Source: Candidatus Nanohalarchaeota archaeon QJJ-7 (lineage in GTDB: Archaea; Nanohalarchaeota; Nanosalinia; Nanosalinales; Nanohalalkaliarchaeaceae). Taken from it: a DNA stretch of 36,624 bases. Under the pieces are notes generated by a model, which saw nothing but the letters and a program-made list of their open reading frames with translations, did no database searches and was not told the origin of the DNA. Every line of letters starts with the position of its first letter. The stretch's first letter is position 1. The translations under genes were made by a program, and so were the position numbers. The stretch is from NCBI GenBank assembly GCA_022865215.1, contig JALIDP010000005.1:1-36624 (forward strand), written 5' to 3'. This document shows positions 8,318 to 16,448 of this stretch, in pieces.

Positions 8318-9127
8318 TCACTCCTCGAGCGCTTCTCTCACCGTATCGCGCAGGAAACCTGACATTTCCTCGGTCATACTGACTATATCAATCGCATCAC
8401 TGTCAGAGATAGGCCGTTCCTTTCCTTTCTGGAGCGATACCAGGTTATCGTCGTCATTCAGAGTCACTGTCAACCGGGCTGATTCAACATCTTCTTCCTC
8501 GCCCGTAGTATCCAGCAAAATGTTGTCCCCTATCTTTCTCCCAGTCAATGTTACAGGGATTCCTTCCGCAGGGATTTCCTCTCCGTCCTTGTCTCTGTCT
8601 ATCTCATCCTCTTCCTCGTCATAGTAAGGGAACGTCCCGTCAAGCAGTGCCGTAATCGCCCCGAGGAAAGATGCATCGATAAGGTTCCCATCGAAGTCTA
8701 GTACATGGATATCCACGAACAGCAACCAGCATTTCTCTCCTTCCTCGATACCGAGATCTTCCAGGTCGATTATACCCGATTCACGTATACCCCGGTCCAC
8801 GACCCGTGCGAGTTCCACAGCTTCGATAGTCGGAGGACCTGACTCCCAGTCTTCCGAAGCCATCGGTCCAAGCTCCGCGTTAGTTATCAGCGTACCGGAT
8901 TCAGGCGAGTCATCGTACGGTTCATCTACTTTGGTAGAGATACCTACAATCAGTTTCGTATCCCCCATCTCAACGTAGGCAGATCCATCCGCCGTCTCCC
9001 GGATATAACCGGATTCTAATTTGATATCTCTGAAATCTTCCATGTCACGGTTATCCAACCGTTCCCCATCCTCAATCATCTCTTCTATATACTCCTGGTT
9101 GATCTCGAGCTGTGTCTCTCTTCTCAT
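8318..9127 (-). CDS. rrp42: Exosome subunit Rrp42
   Basis: The structural RNase PH-like partner of Rrp41 in the hexameric exosome ring that degrades or tails RNA. It has 269 residues, the archaeal Rrp42 length. It begins with the helical NQEYIEEMIEDGERLDNRD and continues with the RNase PH fold (GSAYVEMGDTKLIVGIS, DIHVLDFDGNLIDAS). An acidic insert (DEEEDEIDRDKDGEE) sits in the second half. Its ATG overlaps the rrp41 stop as ATGA, so the pair is translated together. Confidence 0.96.
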   Translation of the reverse strand: MRRETQLEINQEYIEEMIEDGERLDNRDMEDFRDIKLESGYIRETADGSAYVEMGDTKLIVGISTKVDEPYDDSPESGTLITNAELGPMASEDWESGPPTIEAVELARVVDRGIRESGIIDLEDLGIEEGEKCWLLFVDIHVLDFDGNLIDASFLGAITALLDGTFPYYDEEEDEIDRDKDGEEIPAEGIPVTLTGRKIGDNILLDTTGEEEDVESARLTVTLNDDDNLVSLQKGKERPISDSDAIDIVSMTEEMSGFLRDTVREALEE

Positions 9128-9852
9128 TGTCTTATCGCCTCCATAGAGTCTTTCGCAACTTCTTTCTGTATCTCGTGGAGTTTCTCACAACCCTTCTGTG
9201 CCAGTTCCAGGCCCTCTTCCAGGTCGGAAGGAGGGATATCTCCATCCATCTGGAGCAGGGTTATCTTGTCGGGGTCCGCGTCTATCATCGCTACAGGGAT
9301 ATCAGCCTTCCCGTAAGCGTCTTCCTCACCCGCCACATCGAGAACCATCGTATCCTCAAGCTTTCCTACTGCAGAAGCCTGCACTATCCCCCTCATCGGG
9401 ATACCTGCATCGACGAGCGCGAGACCCGCCGCAGTTATACCAGTTACACGGGTGGAAGCATCCGCTTCCAGAACTTCTACAAGCACTTTTATCTCCGCCT
9501 TGGGAAACTCTTCCAGGAAAACAGCTGGTTCCAGGGCCTTCTCTGTAACGAGAGATATCTCCTTGTCCCTCCTGCCAGGTGCAGGGTTCATCCTGTCGTC
9601 CACCGAGAACGGTGCCATGTTATACCTCGCGTTCAGGACCGCCCGGTCCGGCTCTCTCATATGTTCCGGGTGGAGCTCCTGCGGACCGAAGACCGCTGCC
9701 ATGACCCTTGTATTACCAAGTTCCACGTAGGCGGAACCATCGGCTCTCTTCAGTGTATCCATCTCCATCTCTATCTCACGGATTCCGTCCGGGGATCTTC
9801 CGTCCAGTCTTTCTCCATCGATTATCAGGTCTTCCTTCTCTTTCTGCGGCAT
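9124..9852 (-). CDS. rrp41: Exosome catalytic subunit Rrp41
   Basis: The phosphorolytic 3'-5' exoribonuclease subunit of the archaeal exosome. It has 242 residues with the RNase PH fold: GERLDGRSPDGIREI, GSAYVELGNTRVMAAVFGP, the phosphate/RNA-binding PGRRDKEIS segment and the active-site region DAYGKADIPVAMID. The aspartate of GKADIP, expected in catalytic Rrp41 and not in Rrp42, is present. The start overlaps the rrp4 stop by one base (TGATG). Confidence 0.97.
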   Translation of the reverse strand: MPQKEKEDLIIDGERLDGRSPDGIREIEMEMDTLKRADGSAYVELGNTRVMAAVFGPQELHPEHMREPDRAVLNARYNMAPFSVDDRMNPAPGRRDKEISLVTEKALEPAVFLEEFPKAEIKVLVEVLEADASTRVTGITAAGLALVDAGIPMRGIVQASAVGKLEDTMVLDVAGEEDAYGKADIPVAMIDADPDKITLLQMDGDIPPSDLEEGLELAQKGCEKLHEIQKEVAKDSMEAIRQ

Positions 9853-10538
9853 CAGATATCACCTCCGTTCTCTTCAAGCCACTCCTCCATCTTCTCTGTC
9901 AGGTTATCTGTGTGCGCTTCATCAGCGACCTTCCTGATAGCCTCTACAGCGAGCGACTCTCCTGTACCATCTATCCATACCCGACCGTTCTGTCCTATAA
10001 CTATCATCGTATCCGTCGCGTCCTTGATCATCTCCACCATAGTCCCCTTAGAACCGATTATCCTCGGGACCTTGGCAGGCGCAACCGATATCACTCGTCC
10101 GCCTTCTAATTCCCTGGCGTTCTCGTGCTCCATAGAAAGTTTCACGTCCATACCCTCGGTAACCCCCTTCACCTTCGCTACTATAACGTCCCCGATACCG
10201 TACCACTGGGATATATCATCATCGTGGTCCACGTACTCATCCACTGCTGCGTTCACGTGCATAAAAGCACTCCACGGACATCCTATATCAACATTCCAGT
10301 TGGAAGGGCCGACACGCTCCACTTCGCCTATAACCAAATCTCCCTGGCTCGGAACGTAAGGGTTGTATCTTGGGATAACCTGTACAGAATCCTCTGAACG
10401 GAAGTCTGCAGCTCCAAGGAATCTAGAACGGATAGTACCTCCTGACTCGAAGGCTCCGTCCCCCGCTGTAAACTCTTCGCCTTCGTACAGCTCCTGTCCA
10501 GGAACTACGATATCTCCTTTTTCCACTTTCTTAGCCAT
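9852..10538 (-). CDS. rrp4: Exosome RNA-binding subunit Rrp4
   Basis: A cap subunit that feeds RNA into the Rrp41-Rrp42 ring. It has an N-terminal domain (EKGDIVVPGQEL), a central S1 domain (GDLVIGEVERVGPSNWNVDI to VTEGMDVKLSM), and a C-terminal KH domain with RIIGSKGTMVEMI. The ORF track starts at 10604, but the ATG at 10538 has AGGTG seven bases upstream and gives the family-typical MAKKVEKGDIVVPG start. Only a weak TATA candidate (around 10564-10570) is visible, so it may depend partly on upstream transcription. Confidence 0.95.
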   Translation of the reverse strand: MAKKVEKGDIVVPGQELYEGEEFTAGDGAFESGGTIRSRFLGAADFRSEDSVQVIPRYNPYVPSQGDLVIGEVERVGPSNWNVDIGCPWSAFMHVNAAVDEYVDHDDDISQWYGIGDVIVAKVKGVTEGMDVKLSMEHENARELEGGRVISVAPAKVPRIIGSKGTMVEMIKDATDTMIVIGQNGRVWIDGTGESLAVEAIRKVADEAHTDNLTEKMEEWLEENGGDI

Positions 10539-10651
10539 CTTTTCGCACCTTGAATCGGAGAAGTTAACGTACCTTGCAACACTTCTCCTCTCTTCTTTTC
10601 TCATTTAAAGACAAACTAGAAAACTTTATATACCTGATTCGAAGGAAGGAA

Positions 10652-11446
10652 TCAGTTTCCGTCGGAACTGATCCCAGAAAGAAATTCTTCCAACTCCGAC
10701 ATCTCGAAAGAGCCTATCCTCTCACCCCCAGGAATACCGCCCCATGTCCCAGTTACCTTCACTAGGTCCAGCCCTCCATCAACTCTCTCCCCCGTCCTTA
10801 CAATCTCTCCTGTATGGGTGGGAAGGAGAAAGTTGTTTCCTTCTTCCCTGATCCTGCCCACATACAGGTCCACCTTTTTCTCCAGTCCCGAATTCACCAT
10901 CCCTATAAACTCATCATCGATAGATTCCTTCCCCGTATCCTGCGCACTTCTCCCGAGCTCCATATAGACAATTGCCTCTTCACGCCTCCTAAGATCGGAA
11001 AAATTAGGAAGATCGCTGTAGGATTCTCGTAACTCGTTGTAAATCTCATCCAGCTCTTCTGCGGTATCCCCCACCGGACAGGATATTCTATCGGAATCAA
11101 CGTCCACACCTATGGACATCCTCCACAAACCCTTCTCTACAGCTTCAGAATCCGAAAAATCCAGATTATCGGAGGATCCGTATCCTGAGCGGTGATGCTC
11201 CACGTAAGCTTTTCCAAACAGTGTAACCCTATACTCCTCTTCCTCCACCATCCCAAGTGAATCGAGATCTCTTACAATCCTTTCCTCCTTCTTGGTCCGC
11301 CCACTAGAGAGAGTTTCGCTTTCTATCCTCTGAAGGACCCTGTAATAATCCTTCGTATCCGATATTTCACCGATATCACAGGCCAACCTTGAAACCTCTT
11401 CCTCCAGCTCTTGATAGCTCTTAACAACTTCTGATGATGTTGTCAT
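10652..11446 (-). CDS. Unknown protein inserted between SBDS and Rrp4
   Basis: 264 residues, family not recognised. Residues about 40-85 (RVLQRIESETLSSGRT, then RIVRDLDSLGMVEEEEYRVTLFGKAYVEH) look like a winged helix. The rest is acidic, mixed alpha/beta, with GIPGGERIGSF near the C-terminus. No signal peptide or membrane segment. It interrupts the otherwise conserved SBDS-rrp4 step of the superoperon. An AT-rich TATA (TTTAATAAAAAAG) lies about 28 bases before the ATG at 11446, so it may be expressed on its own. Its GC content looks lower than its neighbours'. A DNA- or RNA-binding regulator is a guess only. Confidence 0.75.
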   Translation of the reverse strand: MTTSSEVVKSYQELEEEVSRLACDIGEISDTKDYYRVLQRIESETLSSGRTKKEERIVRDLDSLGMVEEEEYRVTLFGKAYVEHHRSGYGSSDNLDFSDSEAVEKGLWRMSIGVDVDSDRISCPVGDTAEELDEIYNELRESYSDLPNFSDLRRREEAIVYMELGRSAQDTGKESIDDEFIGMVNSGLEKKVDLYVGRIREEGNNFLLPTHTGEIVRTGERVDGGLDLVKVTGTWGGIPGGERIGSFEMSELEEFLSGISSDGN

Positions 11447-11484
11447 CAAAGAGAAAATAAAACTCTACTTTTTTATTAAAGCAG

Positions 11485-12171
11485 TCAGATGTCGGTCACT
11501 TCAACTTCCCCGCTCGTTATCTCCTCCAGCTTCTCCATCAACTTGGTGGAGACGCCCGCAGGAATCTTCACACGGGCCATGAACGCATCGTTCCCCCACT
11601 CCTCTTTCAGGACCTCAGAACTCATCTCCTGGATCTTCCCGTAAGCCTTCCCCGAATACTTGCTCGGCACCCTTATCGCTATCTCCTTCTCCTCCATCGA
11701 GATAGGGATCTTCGGCCGGATCGCATCAAGGACCTCCTGCACCTGTTCTTCAGCATCTTTCATCGCTTCCACCTGGATCCCGGTCTCTTCCATCGCATTC
11801 TCTATCCTCTTTGGCGGATGAGGAGCGTTGGTCTGAGGGTTCATCGCCCTCCTCGCGATTATGTTCACCACCTGCTTCCGCTTCTCCTCCCTGAGTTGAT
11901 TCTTCTGTTCAGTGGTGAGCTCCATCTCACCTTTCTCGAAAAGTTTCTCTGCAGCCTCCACGATGTTCCGGGTACCGAACTCGTCCTCCACGTTCTCCAT
12001 AGAAGCCTTTTCTGCAGCTGCAGCGTCAGTGAAAATCTCTTGGACAAACAGAACACGATCGAAAGAATCTATCTCATCTCGCCTGTAAGCAAACGCTTCG
12101 TCCGGGTCAACCAGGATCTCGAACTCCCTCTCGTTAGAATACTTGACGGTTATAGCGTCTTCCGGATCCAT
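11485..12171 (-). CDS. Ribosome maturation protein SBDS
   Basis: Archaeal orthologue of SBDS/Sdo1, which acts in large-subunit maturation and ribosome activation. It has 228 residues and the usual three domains: the FYSH domain (ITVKYSNEREFEILVDPDEA, VLFVQEIFTDA), a helical middle (TEQKNQLREEKRKQVVNIIAR, APHPPKRIENAM) and a ferredoxin-like C-terminus ending VKIPAGVSTKLMEKLEEIT. TTTTAAA lies about 23 bases before the ATG, so the mRNA is probably leaderless. Confidence 0.96.
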   Translation of the reverse strand: MDPEDAITVKYSNEREFEILVDPDEAFAYRRDEIDSFDRVLFVQEIFTDAAAAEKASMENVEDEFGTRNIVEAAEKLFEKGEMELTTEQKNQLREEKRKQVVNIIARRAMNPQTNAPHPPKRIENAMEETGIQVEAMKDAEEQVQEVLDAIRPKIPISMEEKEIAIRVPSKYSGKAYGKIQEMSSEVLKEEWGNDAFMARVKIPAGVSTKLMEKLEEITSGEVEVTDI

Positions 12172-12213
12172 ATCGAGGAACTACTCAGAGAGGTTTAAAA
12201 CGGTTACCTGAAA

Positions 12214-12915
12214 TCAGAGTTCGAAACCTCGATCCTCAAGATCTTCAGGCATCAACCGGTCGAAATCTTCCTTTCCGATGACCGACATCTCGATGTTGCT
12301 GATATCGATGTCCTCTTCAGCCTCCTTGAGTGCATCGAGTGCGAGCTGGATCGCTTCGTCCTCTTCCATCCCTTCCTCGTACTCCTCACGGAACAGGTCG
12401 TTCGCATTCTCCGCACCTCTACCGATCGCTATGACGTTCCATTCCTTGAGGATTCCTGAAGGATCGGTCTGGTAGAGCTCAGGTGAATCCCGGGCCCCAC
12501 CGACAAGCATCGCCACACCGAACGGTCGCACACCCCCATACTGTGTGAACATCTGCTGCCTGTCCGCAAGGAACTTGGCCATCGCAGAAGTCGGGATCGG
12601 CTCGTCGTAGAGCATCACATTCCTCTGCGCCTCCTCCCGTGCCTCGTTAAGAAGTGCTCTACCATCAGATACCAGCCCTGAAACCGTAACTCCTATATGA
12701 TCATCGACCTCGAAGACCTTGTCCGGGTTCCTCGACTGTAGTTCAGGGTTCTCACGTGTCGCCGCGAGTATAACTCCTCCATCGAATGTTACCCCTATCG
12801 AAGTTGAACCCTTCTTTACAGCTTCTCTCGCGTACTCCACCTGGAAGAGGCGGCCTTCAGGAGAGAAGATAGTCTTCGCACGGTCGTACTGCATCTGCTG
12901 GTTACCGAGTTGCAT
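12214..12915 (-). CDS. psmA: Proteasome alpha subunit
   Basis: The outer-ring subunit of the 20S proteasome, which gates entry and docks PAN-type ATPases. It has 233 residues with the alpha-type N-terminal signature YDRAKTIFSPEGRLFQVEYA and the core AVKKGSTSIGV, which separate it from the catalytic beta subunit. No beta subunit lies in this window. The promoter has TTTTATAAAAC, and GGAGGA precedes the ATG, so this gene has a short leader with a clear Shine-Dalgarno sequence. Confidence 0.97.
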   Translation of the reverse strand: MQLGNQQMQYDRAKTIFSPEGRLFQVEYAREAVKKGSTSIGVTFDGGVILAATRENPELQSRNPDKVFEVDDHIGVTVSGLVSDGRALLNEAREEAQRNVMLYDEPIPTSAMAKFLADRQQMFTQYGGVRPFGVAMLVGGARDSPELYQTDPSGILKEWNVIAIGRGAENANDLFREEYEEGMEEDEAIQLALDALKEAEEDIDISNIEMSVIGKEDFDRLMPEDLEDRGFEL

Positions 12916-12974
12916 CTTGTTATCCTCCTAGAACCTGTCCTACGGTTTCGCTGGAAGTTTTATAAAATGAATGT

Positions 12975-13400
12975 CTACCCGCTGGCCAGTATATCAAATT
13001 CATCAAGCTCATCTGGTACCTTCTCCCGCTTCTCATCATATTTAATCTCCTCCCTATAAGTTCCATCCTTATCTACAAGCCATTCAACGATTTCGGGGGT
13101 TTCAGGAACCCTCGATACATCAAATCTCTCTTCATCTTGGTAGTCTCCTCTAGAGTTATTTTTCTCCTCCAGGAGTCCATGGATACTTTTTTCCACAACT
13201 GAATCAGAACTATCTACTCCAAGTTCATCCGTTATATTGAGTATCAGTGCGAAGGTTGCATGCTTCTGTTGAGACTTATTCTTGTAGGCATGAGAGAACT
13301 GTCCTATTATCTGCTCATACCTTTCATCCGGATCAATATCTAGATAATCCGATATCTCAAAAGAAAGACGATGGAGCTGAATCAATTCTTGTTTCTTCAT
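12975..13400 (-). CDS. UPF0058-like protein, first copy
   Basis: A helical protein of 141 residues. MKKQELIQLHRLSFEISDYL and the later HATFALILNITDELG match the UPF0058 family of small archaeal proteins common in haloarchaea, where paired histidines have suggested metal binding. Function is not established. The C-terminal half (about 75-141) is acidic and low in complexity. It has its own TATA (TATTTATTAGTC) about 25 bases before the ATG. Its location between pop5 and psmA is not part of the classical superoperon. Confidence 0.75.
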   Translation of the reverse strand: MKKQELIQLHRLSFEISDYLDIDPDERYEQIIGQFSHAYKNKSQQKHATFALILNITDELGVDSSDSVVEKSIHGLLEEKNNSRGDYQDEERFDVSRVPETPEIVEWLVDKDGTYREEIKYDEKREKVPDELDEFDILASG

Positions 13401-13456
13401 AGAAAAGACAGGCAGATAGACTAATAAATACCTAATACATCAGGGATGCATTTTAT

Positions 13457-13912
13457 TCAAGTGAACCCTTCGTATCCCGCATCATCCTCTTCCGGTTCTT
13501 CCACTTCTTCTCCTTCCTCTATATGCCTGTTTTCTATAGGATCTTTCTCCTGCTCTTCCACTTCCTCGTGACCCCCCAGGATCTTCTCACCGAGTTCCTG
13601 TAGATCCGTATCGGACTCTTTCTCTCCCCCATCCAGTCTCACCTGTGTATCCCTCCCCTCCCCGTAATTTAGAGAGAACAGGGCCTCCGCCAGAGTCATC
13701 ACCACGCCCTTGTGGCCGGTCATGGCGCTGTGTACTGAGGCAGGGCTGACCTCCAGACCGGTGTAATCGTTGAGCCTCGACCCTTCCACCGCCTCCTCCA
13801 GATCCTGGGATCCGTACTGAACTACGGTATACTCGCCCGTCTCTCGCGCGTAGATGTGCCTCATAACTTCGGTCAGAAGCCTGTGAAGATGAGGCCGCGC
13901 ATGCTTTTCCAT
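13457..13912 (-). CDS. UPF0058-like protein, second diverged copy
   Basis: 151 residues. RPHLHRLLTEVMRHI and HKGVVMTLAEALFSLN resemble the two histidine-bearing helices of UPF0058 and of the neighbouring gene, separated by a longer loop. The last 55 residues are acidic and probably disordered. I infer a tandem duplication followed by divergence. A TATA-like TTTTTAAGC lies about 35 bases upstream of the ATG. The family assignment is weaker than for the first copy. Confidence 0.6.
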   Translation of the reverse strand: MEKHARPHLHRLLTEVMRHIYARETGEYTVVQYGSQDLEEAVEGSRLNDYTGLEVSPASVHSAMTGHKGVVMTLAEALFSLNYGEGRDTQVRLDGGEKESDTDLQELGEKILGGHEEVEEQEKDPIENRHIEEGEEVEEPEEDDAGYEGFT

Positions 13913-13972
13913 CAGGGCCTGTCAAAGTATTATCGAGAGACGCTTAAAAAGAGATACTGACCAGAGGGATAT

Positions 13973-14341
13973 TCAGAGATACTTCTCCCGTGCAGAATCC
14001 ATGGTCCCGGTCACTCCCAGGATCTGGAGGGCGGCTTCTTCTCCCCCTATCTCCTGGACCAGAGCGAGTGCCGCCCTCACCTCCTCCACGTAATCCTTTT
14101 TCACTTTCACCGCGCCTTTCTGCTCCTCCTCGTTGAACATACCTTCGATTATCCACGGATCTGCCTTCGCGGTACCTTCCTGACCTAGGAAATCGAGTAC
14201 CGAGTCCCACACAGCGTCCAGAACCTGGCCCAGTTCCCTGTCCTTCCGGCAGATGATCTCGAAGACTATATACCTCTTCTTTTCCCGTAGAGACGAGGGA
14301 AGAGTCTGGAGTTTCTCGCTAATCCTGGACCACCTCCACAC
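13973..14341 (-). CDS. rnp2: RNase P protein component 2 (Pop5)
   Basis: Protein cofactor of archaeal RNase P, which trims tRNA 5' ends and pairs with Rpp30. The core LPSSLREKKRYIVFEIICRK matches the Pop5 N-terminus and GVTGTMDSAREKYL its C-terminus. Length from here is 122 residues, close to the family norm. The start is uncertain: the ORF track uses a TTG at 14410; I list the GTG at 14341, but a full GGAGGTG motif points instead to an ATT at 14326 overlapping the rpp30 stop (see findings). The frame is reliable. Confidence 0.88.
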   Translation of the reverse strand: MWRWSRISEKLQTLPSSLREKKRYIVFEIICRKDRELGQVLDAVWDSVLDFLGQEGTAKADPWIIEGMFNEEEQKGAVKVKKDYVEEVRAALALVQEIGGEEAALQILGVTGTMDSAREKYL

Positions 14342-15047
14342 CCGGCCGCACGAACTCGTCCGAAGTGACCTCTTCAGCCCTCTCCAGGACTCTTTCAGGA
14401 ACCTCGGCAACGGTACCGAAGCTCTCCTTCAGGTCCAGTCCGAGGATCCGCGGGAAAGCTGACAGTTCCCGGGGAGCCCTGAGATGCCAGACTGATGAGG
14501 CACCGCTGGAAGCTATCAGCGGAGCACCGAAATGTTCGCATAGTCTCACATTTCTCCTCATATGTGACAGGACGTGCATCCTCACTTTCCCGTAGGTCTC
14601 CAGAAGCTGGCGGAGGTTGAGCTGTACAGCGACGTTGTTCTCCGCGGCCTGTCGGGCTATAACGTGATCCAGACCTGAATCTGTCCTGTCCCTTTCCGGG
14701 TGCGCGAGCACATCAACCCGTGAATCCGAGGACGCTGCCCTGTTGACCTCCGCATCTCCACCGTGCACCACGACCACTTCCACCCTCTCCCTGAACCTTC
14801 TCAGCATGTCCTTCAGGTCCTCCGGGTCTTCTGGTCTCAGCTTCGCCCCGAGGTGTAGATCAAGAGGAGCCTCTGCTCCTTCTATAGCCTGGGCCGTCCT
14901 TTCAATATCTTTCTCCTCGGCCACGTAATCAGAGACCGCTAAACCGTCAAAACCGAGCTTTTTAGCCCTATCAGCCAGTTCCTGTATAGAATCATCTCCC
15001 GAAGATAGCTCGGACTGGATATCCAGGTCGTAGAACCTCCGGTCCAT
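14319..15047 (-). CDS. rnp3: RNase P protein component 3 (Rpp30)
   Basis: The TIM-barrel (PHP-like) protein of RNase P, partner of Pop5. It has 242 residues, the usual length. Visible features are FYDLDIQSELSSGDDSIQEL, KKLGFDGLAVSDY, VVVVHGGDAEVNRAAS, VDVLAHPERDRTDSGLDH and the terminal RVLERAEEVTSDEFVRPGVE. It is cotranscribed with pop5, whose coding region overlaps its end. A TATA-like ATTTAAGTTT lies about 25 bases upstream. Confidence 0.94.
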   Translation of the reverse strand: MDRRFYDLDIQSELSSGDDSIQELADRAKKLGFDGLAVSDYVAEEKDIERTAQAIEGAEAPLDLHLGAKLRPEDPEDLKDMLRRFRERVEVVVVHGGDAEVNRAASSDSRVDVLAHPERDRTDSGLDHVIARQAAENNVAVQLNLRQLLETYGKVRMHVLSHMRRNVRLCEHFGAPLIASSGASSVWHLRAPRELSAFPRILGLDLKESFGTVAEVPERVLERAEEVTSDEFVRPGVEVVQD

Positions 15048-15092
15048 AGACCTGCCTTTATAAATGAAACTTAAATCAGTGATGGAGAAACA

Positions 15093-15668
15093 TCAGTTCT
15101 CGCGGTTACCGCTCGATTTCTTGGACGGCCGGGCCTTCTCGGCACCTTTACCTTTGTTGTTCAGGCCTCTACCTTTCTTGCCCGCGGAGGTCTTCCCTCT
15201 CTCAGCTCGCCCGCTCTCTTCAGTTATCCAGTTGATATCATCGTCATTCTTGATCTCCGGGTGTTCCGGATCTACCAGTATAACTTCGAACCACTTATGA
15301 GTTCCGTCTTCTGCAACCTGGTAGGAGTTGAGGATCTCCATGTTCGGATGCTTCTTTGAAACACGTTCCTCGACTATCCTCTGGTGGGACTTTGATGGGG
15401 AGAACTTTGTCTGCCCAGCCCTCTTCGGACGCCTACCTCCTGTCGGCCTCCTCCGTTTCCGTCCTCCTCTCTTCACTCTACCTCTTACAACACTGAAACC
15501 GTTCTTCGCTTTATAACCTAGAGAACGTGCCCTATCGATACGGGTCGGGTTTTCGACCTTGACTATCGAAGGTTCTCTCCGCCACTTCACGAGCCTCTCT
15601 CGCCATAGTTCGCCGAGATTCTCCTTCGGGTTCTTCCATGCGTCCCTCACATGCTTGTAGAGGCCCAT
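15093..15668 (-). CDS. rpl15e: Ribosomal protein L15e (eL15)
   Basis: A large-subunit protein and first gene of the superoperon. It has 191 residues. Hallmarks are [34 protein letters not shown], the basic [20 protein letters not shown] and [18 protein letters not shown]. It keeps a strongly basic C-terminus, in contrast to the acidic proteins around it. GCTTTAAAAGATT lies about 25 bases before the ATG and probably drives the operon. Confidence 0.96.
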   Translation of the reverse strand: MGLYKHVRDAWKNPKENLGELWRERLVKWRREPSIVKVENPTRIDRARSLGYKAKNGFSVVRGRVKRGGRKRRRPTGGRRPKRAGQTKFSPSKSHQRIVEERVSKKHPNMEILNSYQVAEDGTHKWFEVILVDPEHPEIKNDDDINWITEESGRAERGKTSAGKKGRGLNNKGKGAEKARPSKKSSGNREN

Positions 15669-15756
15669 GGGGTCACAGAAGTAGGAAATCTTTTAAAGCA
15701 TGTTCGGACGGCGCAACTGTTATAAACAAGAGAGGAGAGTTCAGGAATGTGATAAG

Positions 15757-16146
15757 ATGGGTCCAAGAGGAAAGATGATCATCGGGGCGATAATGGTCGT
15801 CCTGGGAGTCTGGTGGTACATACCCAACGGCCCGTTCAACTCTGCCGCAGTTTCGTTCTCCACGCTCACAAACCTGCAGAGTCTTTCAGTTGCTGTGCAG
15901 GGAGGTCTAGGGCTCTTGCTCGTCCTGGTAGGAGCGTTCGTCGTCTGGATAGAGCGCGATGAACTGAGGATCAGGAAAGAGATGGAGTCCCGCGAGTTTG
16001 GTGAGCAGGTGCAGGAAAGCGTGGAAGCAGTCGCGGAACAGGCCGCAGACGATAAAGAAGAGGAAGAAGGATTCGTCTGCGACGAGTGCGGAGACGAGTT
16101 CGACTCGGAACGTGGCCTGAGTATCCACCAGGGACAGAAGCACTGA
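15757..16146 (+). CDS. Two-TM membrane protein with C-terminal C2H2 zinc finger
   Basis: 129 residues, no named family recognised. Two hydrophobic segments (KMIIGAIMVVLGVWWY and GLGLLLVLVGAFVVW) are followed by an acidic helical linker and a zinc finger CDECGDEFDSERGLSIHQGQKH-like at the very end (C-x2-C, H-x4-H), probably cytoplasmic. The upstream extension in the ORF track is unlikely; the ATG at 15757 has TTATAAAC about 34 bases upstream and a purine-rich GAGGAGAG between. DUF211 and VIT1 genes follow within 10 bases each, so it heads a three-gene operon. A role in sensing or metal homeostasis is a guess. Confidence 0.82.
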   Translation: MGPRGKMIIGAIMVVLGVWWYIPNGPFNSAAVSFSTLTNLQSLSVAVQGGLGLLLVLVGAFVVWIERDELRIRKEMESREFGEQVQESVEAVAEQAADDKEEEEGFVCDECGDEFDSERGLSIHQGQKH

Positions 16147-16155
16147 GGAACCAAC

Positions 16156-16443
16156 ATGGCTCCCATAAGACGTATCGTCCTCGATGTACTGAAGCCGCAC
16201 GAACCCTCGATGCTCGAACTGGCAGAGAGGTTGGCAGACACTGACGGTGTCGACGGGACCAACGCCACGATGGTGGAGATAGACGAGGAGGTCGAGAACG
16301 TCAAGGTCACCGCGACAGGCGATGACATCGATTACGATGCGGTCAAGAGGGAGGTAGGGGATATGGGTGGGAGCGTCCACTCGATAGATGAGATAGTCTG
16401 TGGCGAGAAGCTGGTGGAGGAGAGCAAGACCCCGCAGGACTGA
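16156..16443 (+). CDS. DUF211 family protein
   Basis: A small ferredoxin-fold protein of 95 residues. IRRIVLDVLKPHEPSMLELA, VENVKVTATGDDIDYDAV and GGSVHSIDEIV are DUF211 hallmarks. The biochemical role is unknown; ferredoxin-fold proteins of this size often act as ligand- or metal-binding regulators. It is sandwiched between the TM/zinc-finger gene and a VIT1-type transporter, which suggests a shared pathway, possibly iron or manganese handling. Confidence 0.9.
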   Translation: MAPIRRIVLDVLKPHEPSMLELAERLADTDGVDGTNATMVEIDEEVENVKVTATGDDIDYDAVKREVGDMGGSVHSIDEIVCGEKLVEESKTPQD

Positions 16444-16448
16444 ATACG

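Noticed and set aside
9112-10359. Plus-strand ORF of 415 residues
   Set aside because: It lies antisense to rrp41 and rrp4, which have clear family motifs. Its translation is rich in Ser, His and Arg, unlike the acidic proteins of this genome.
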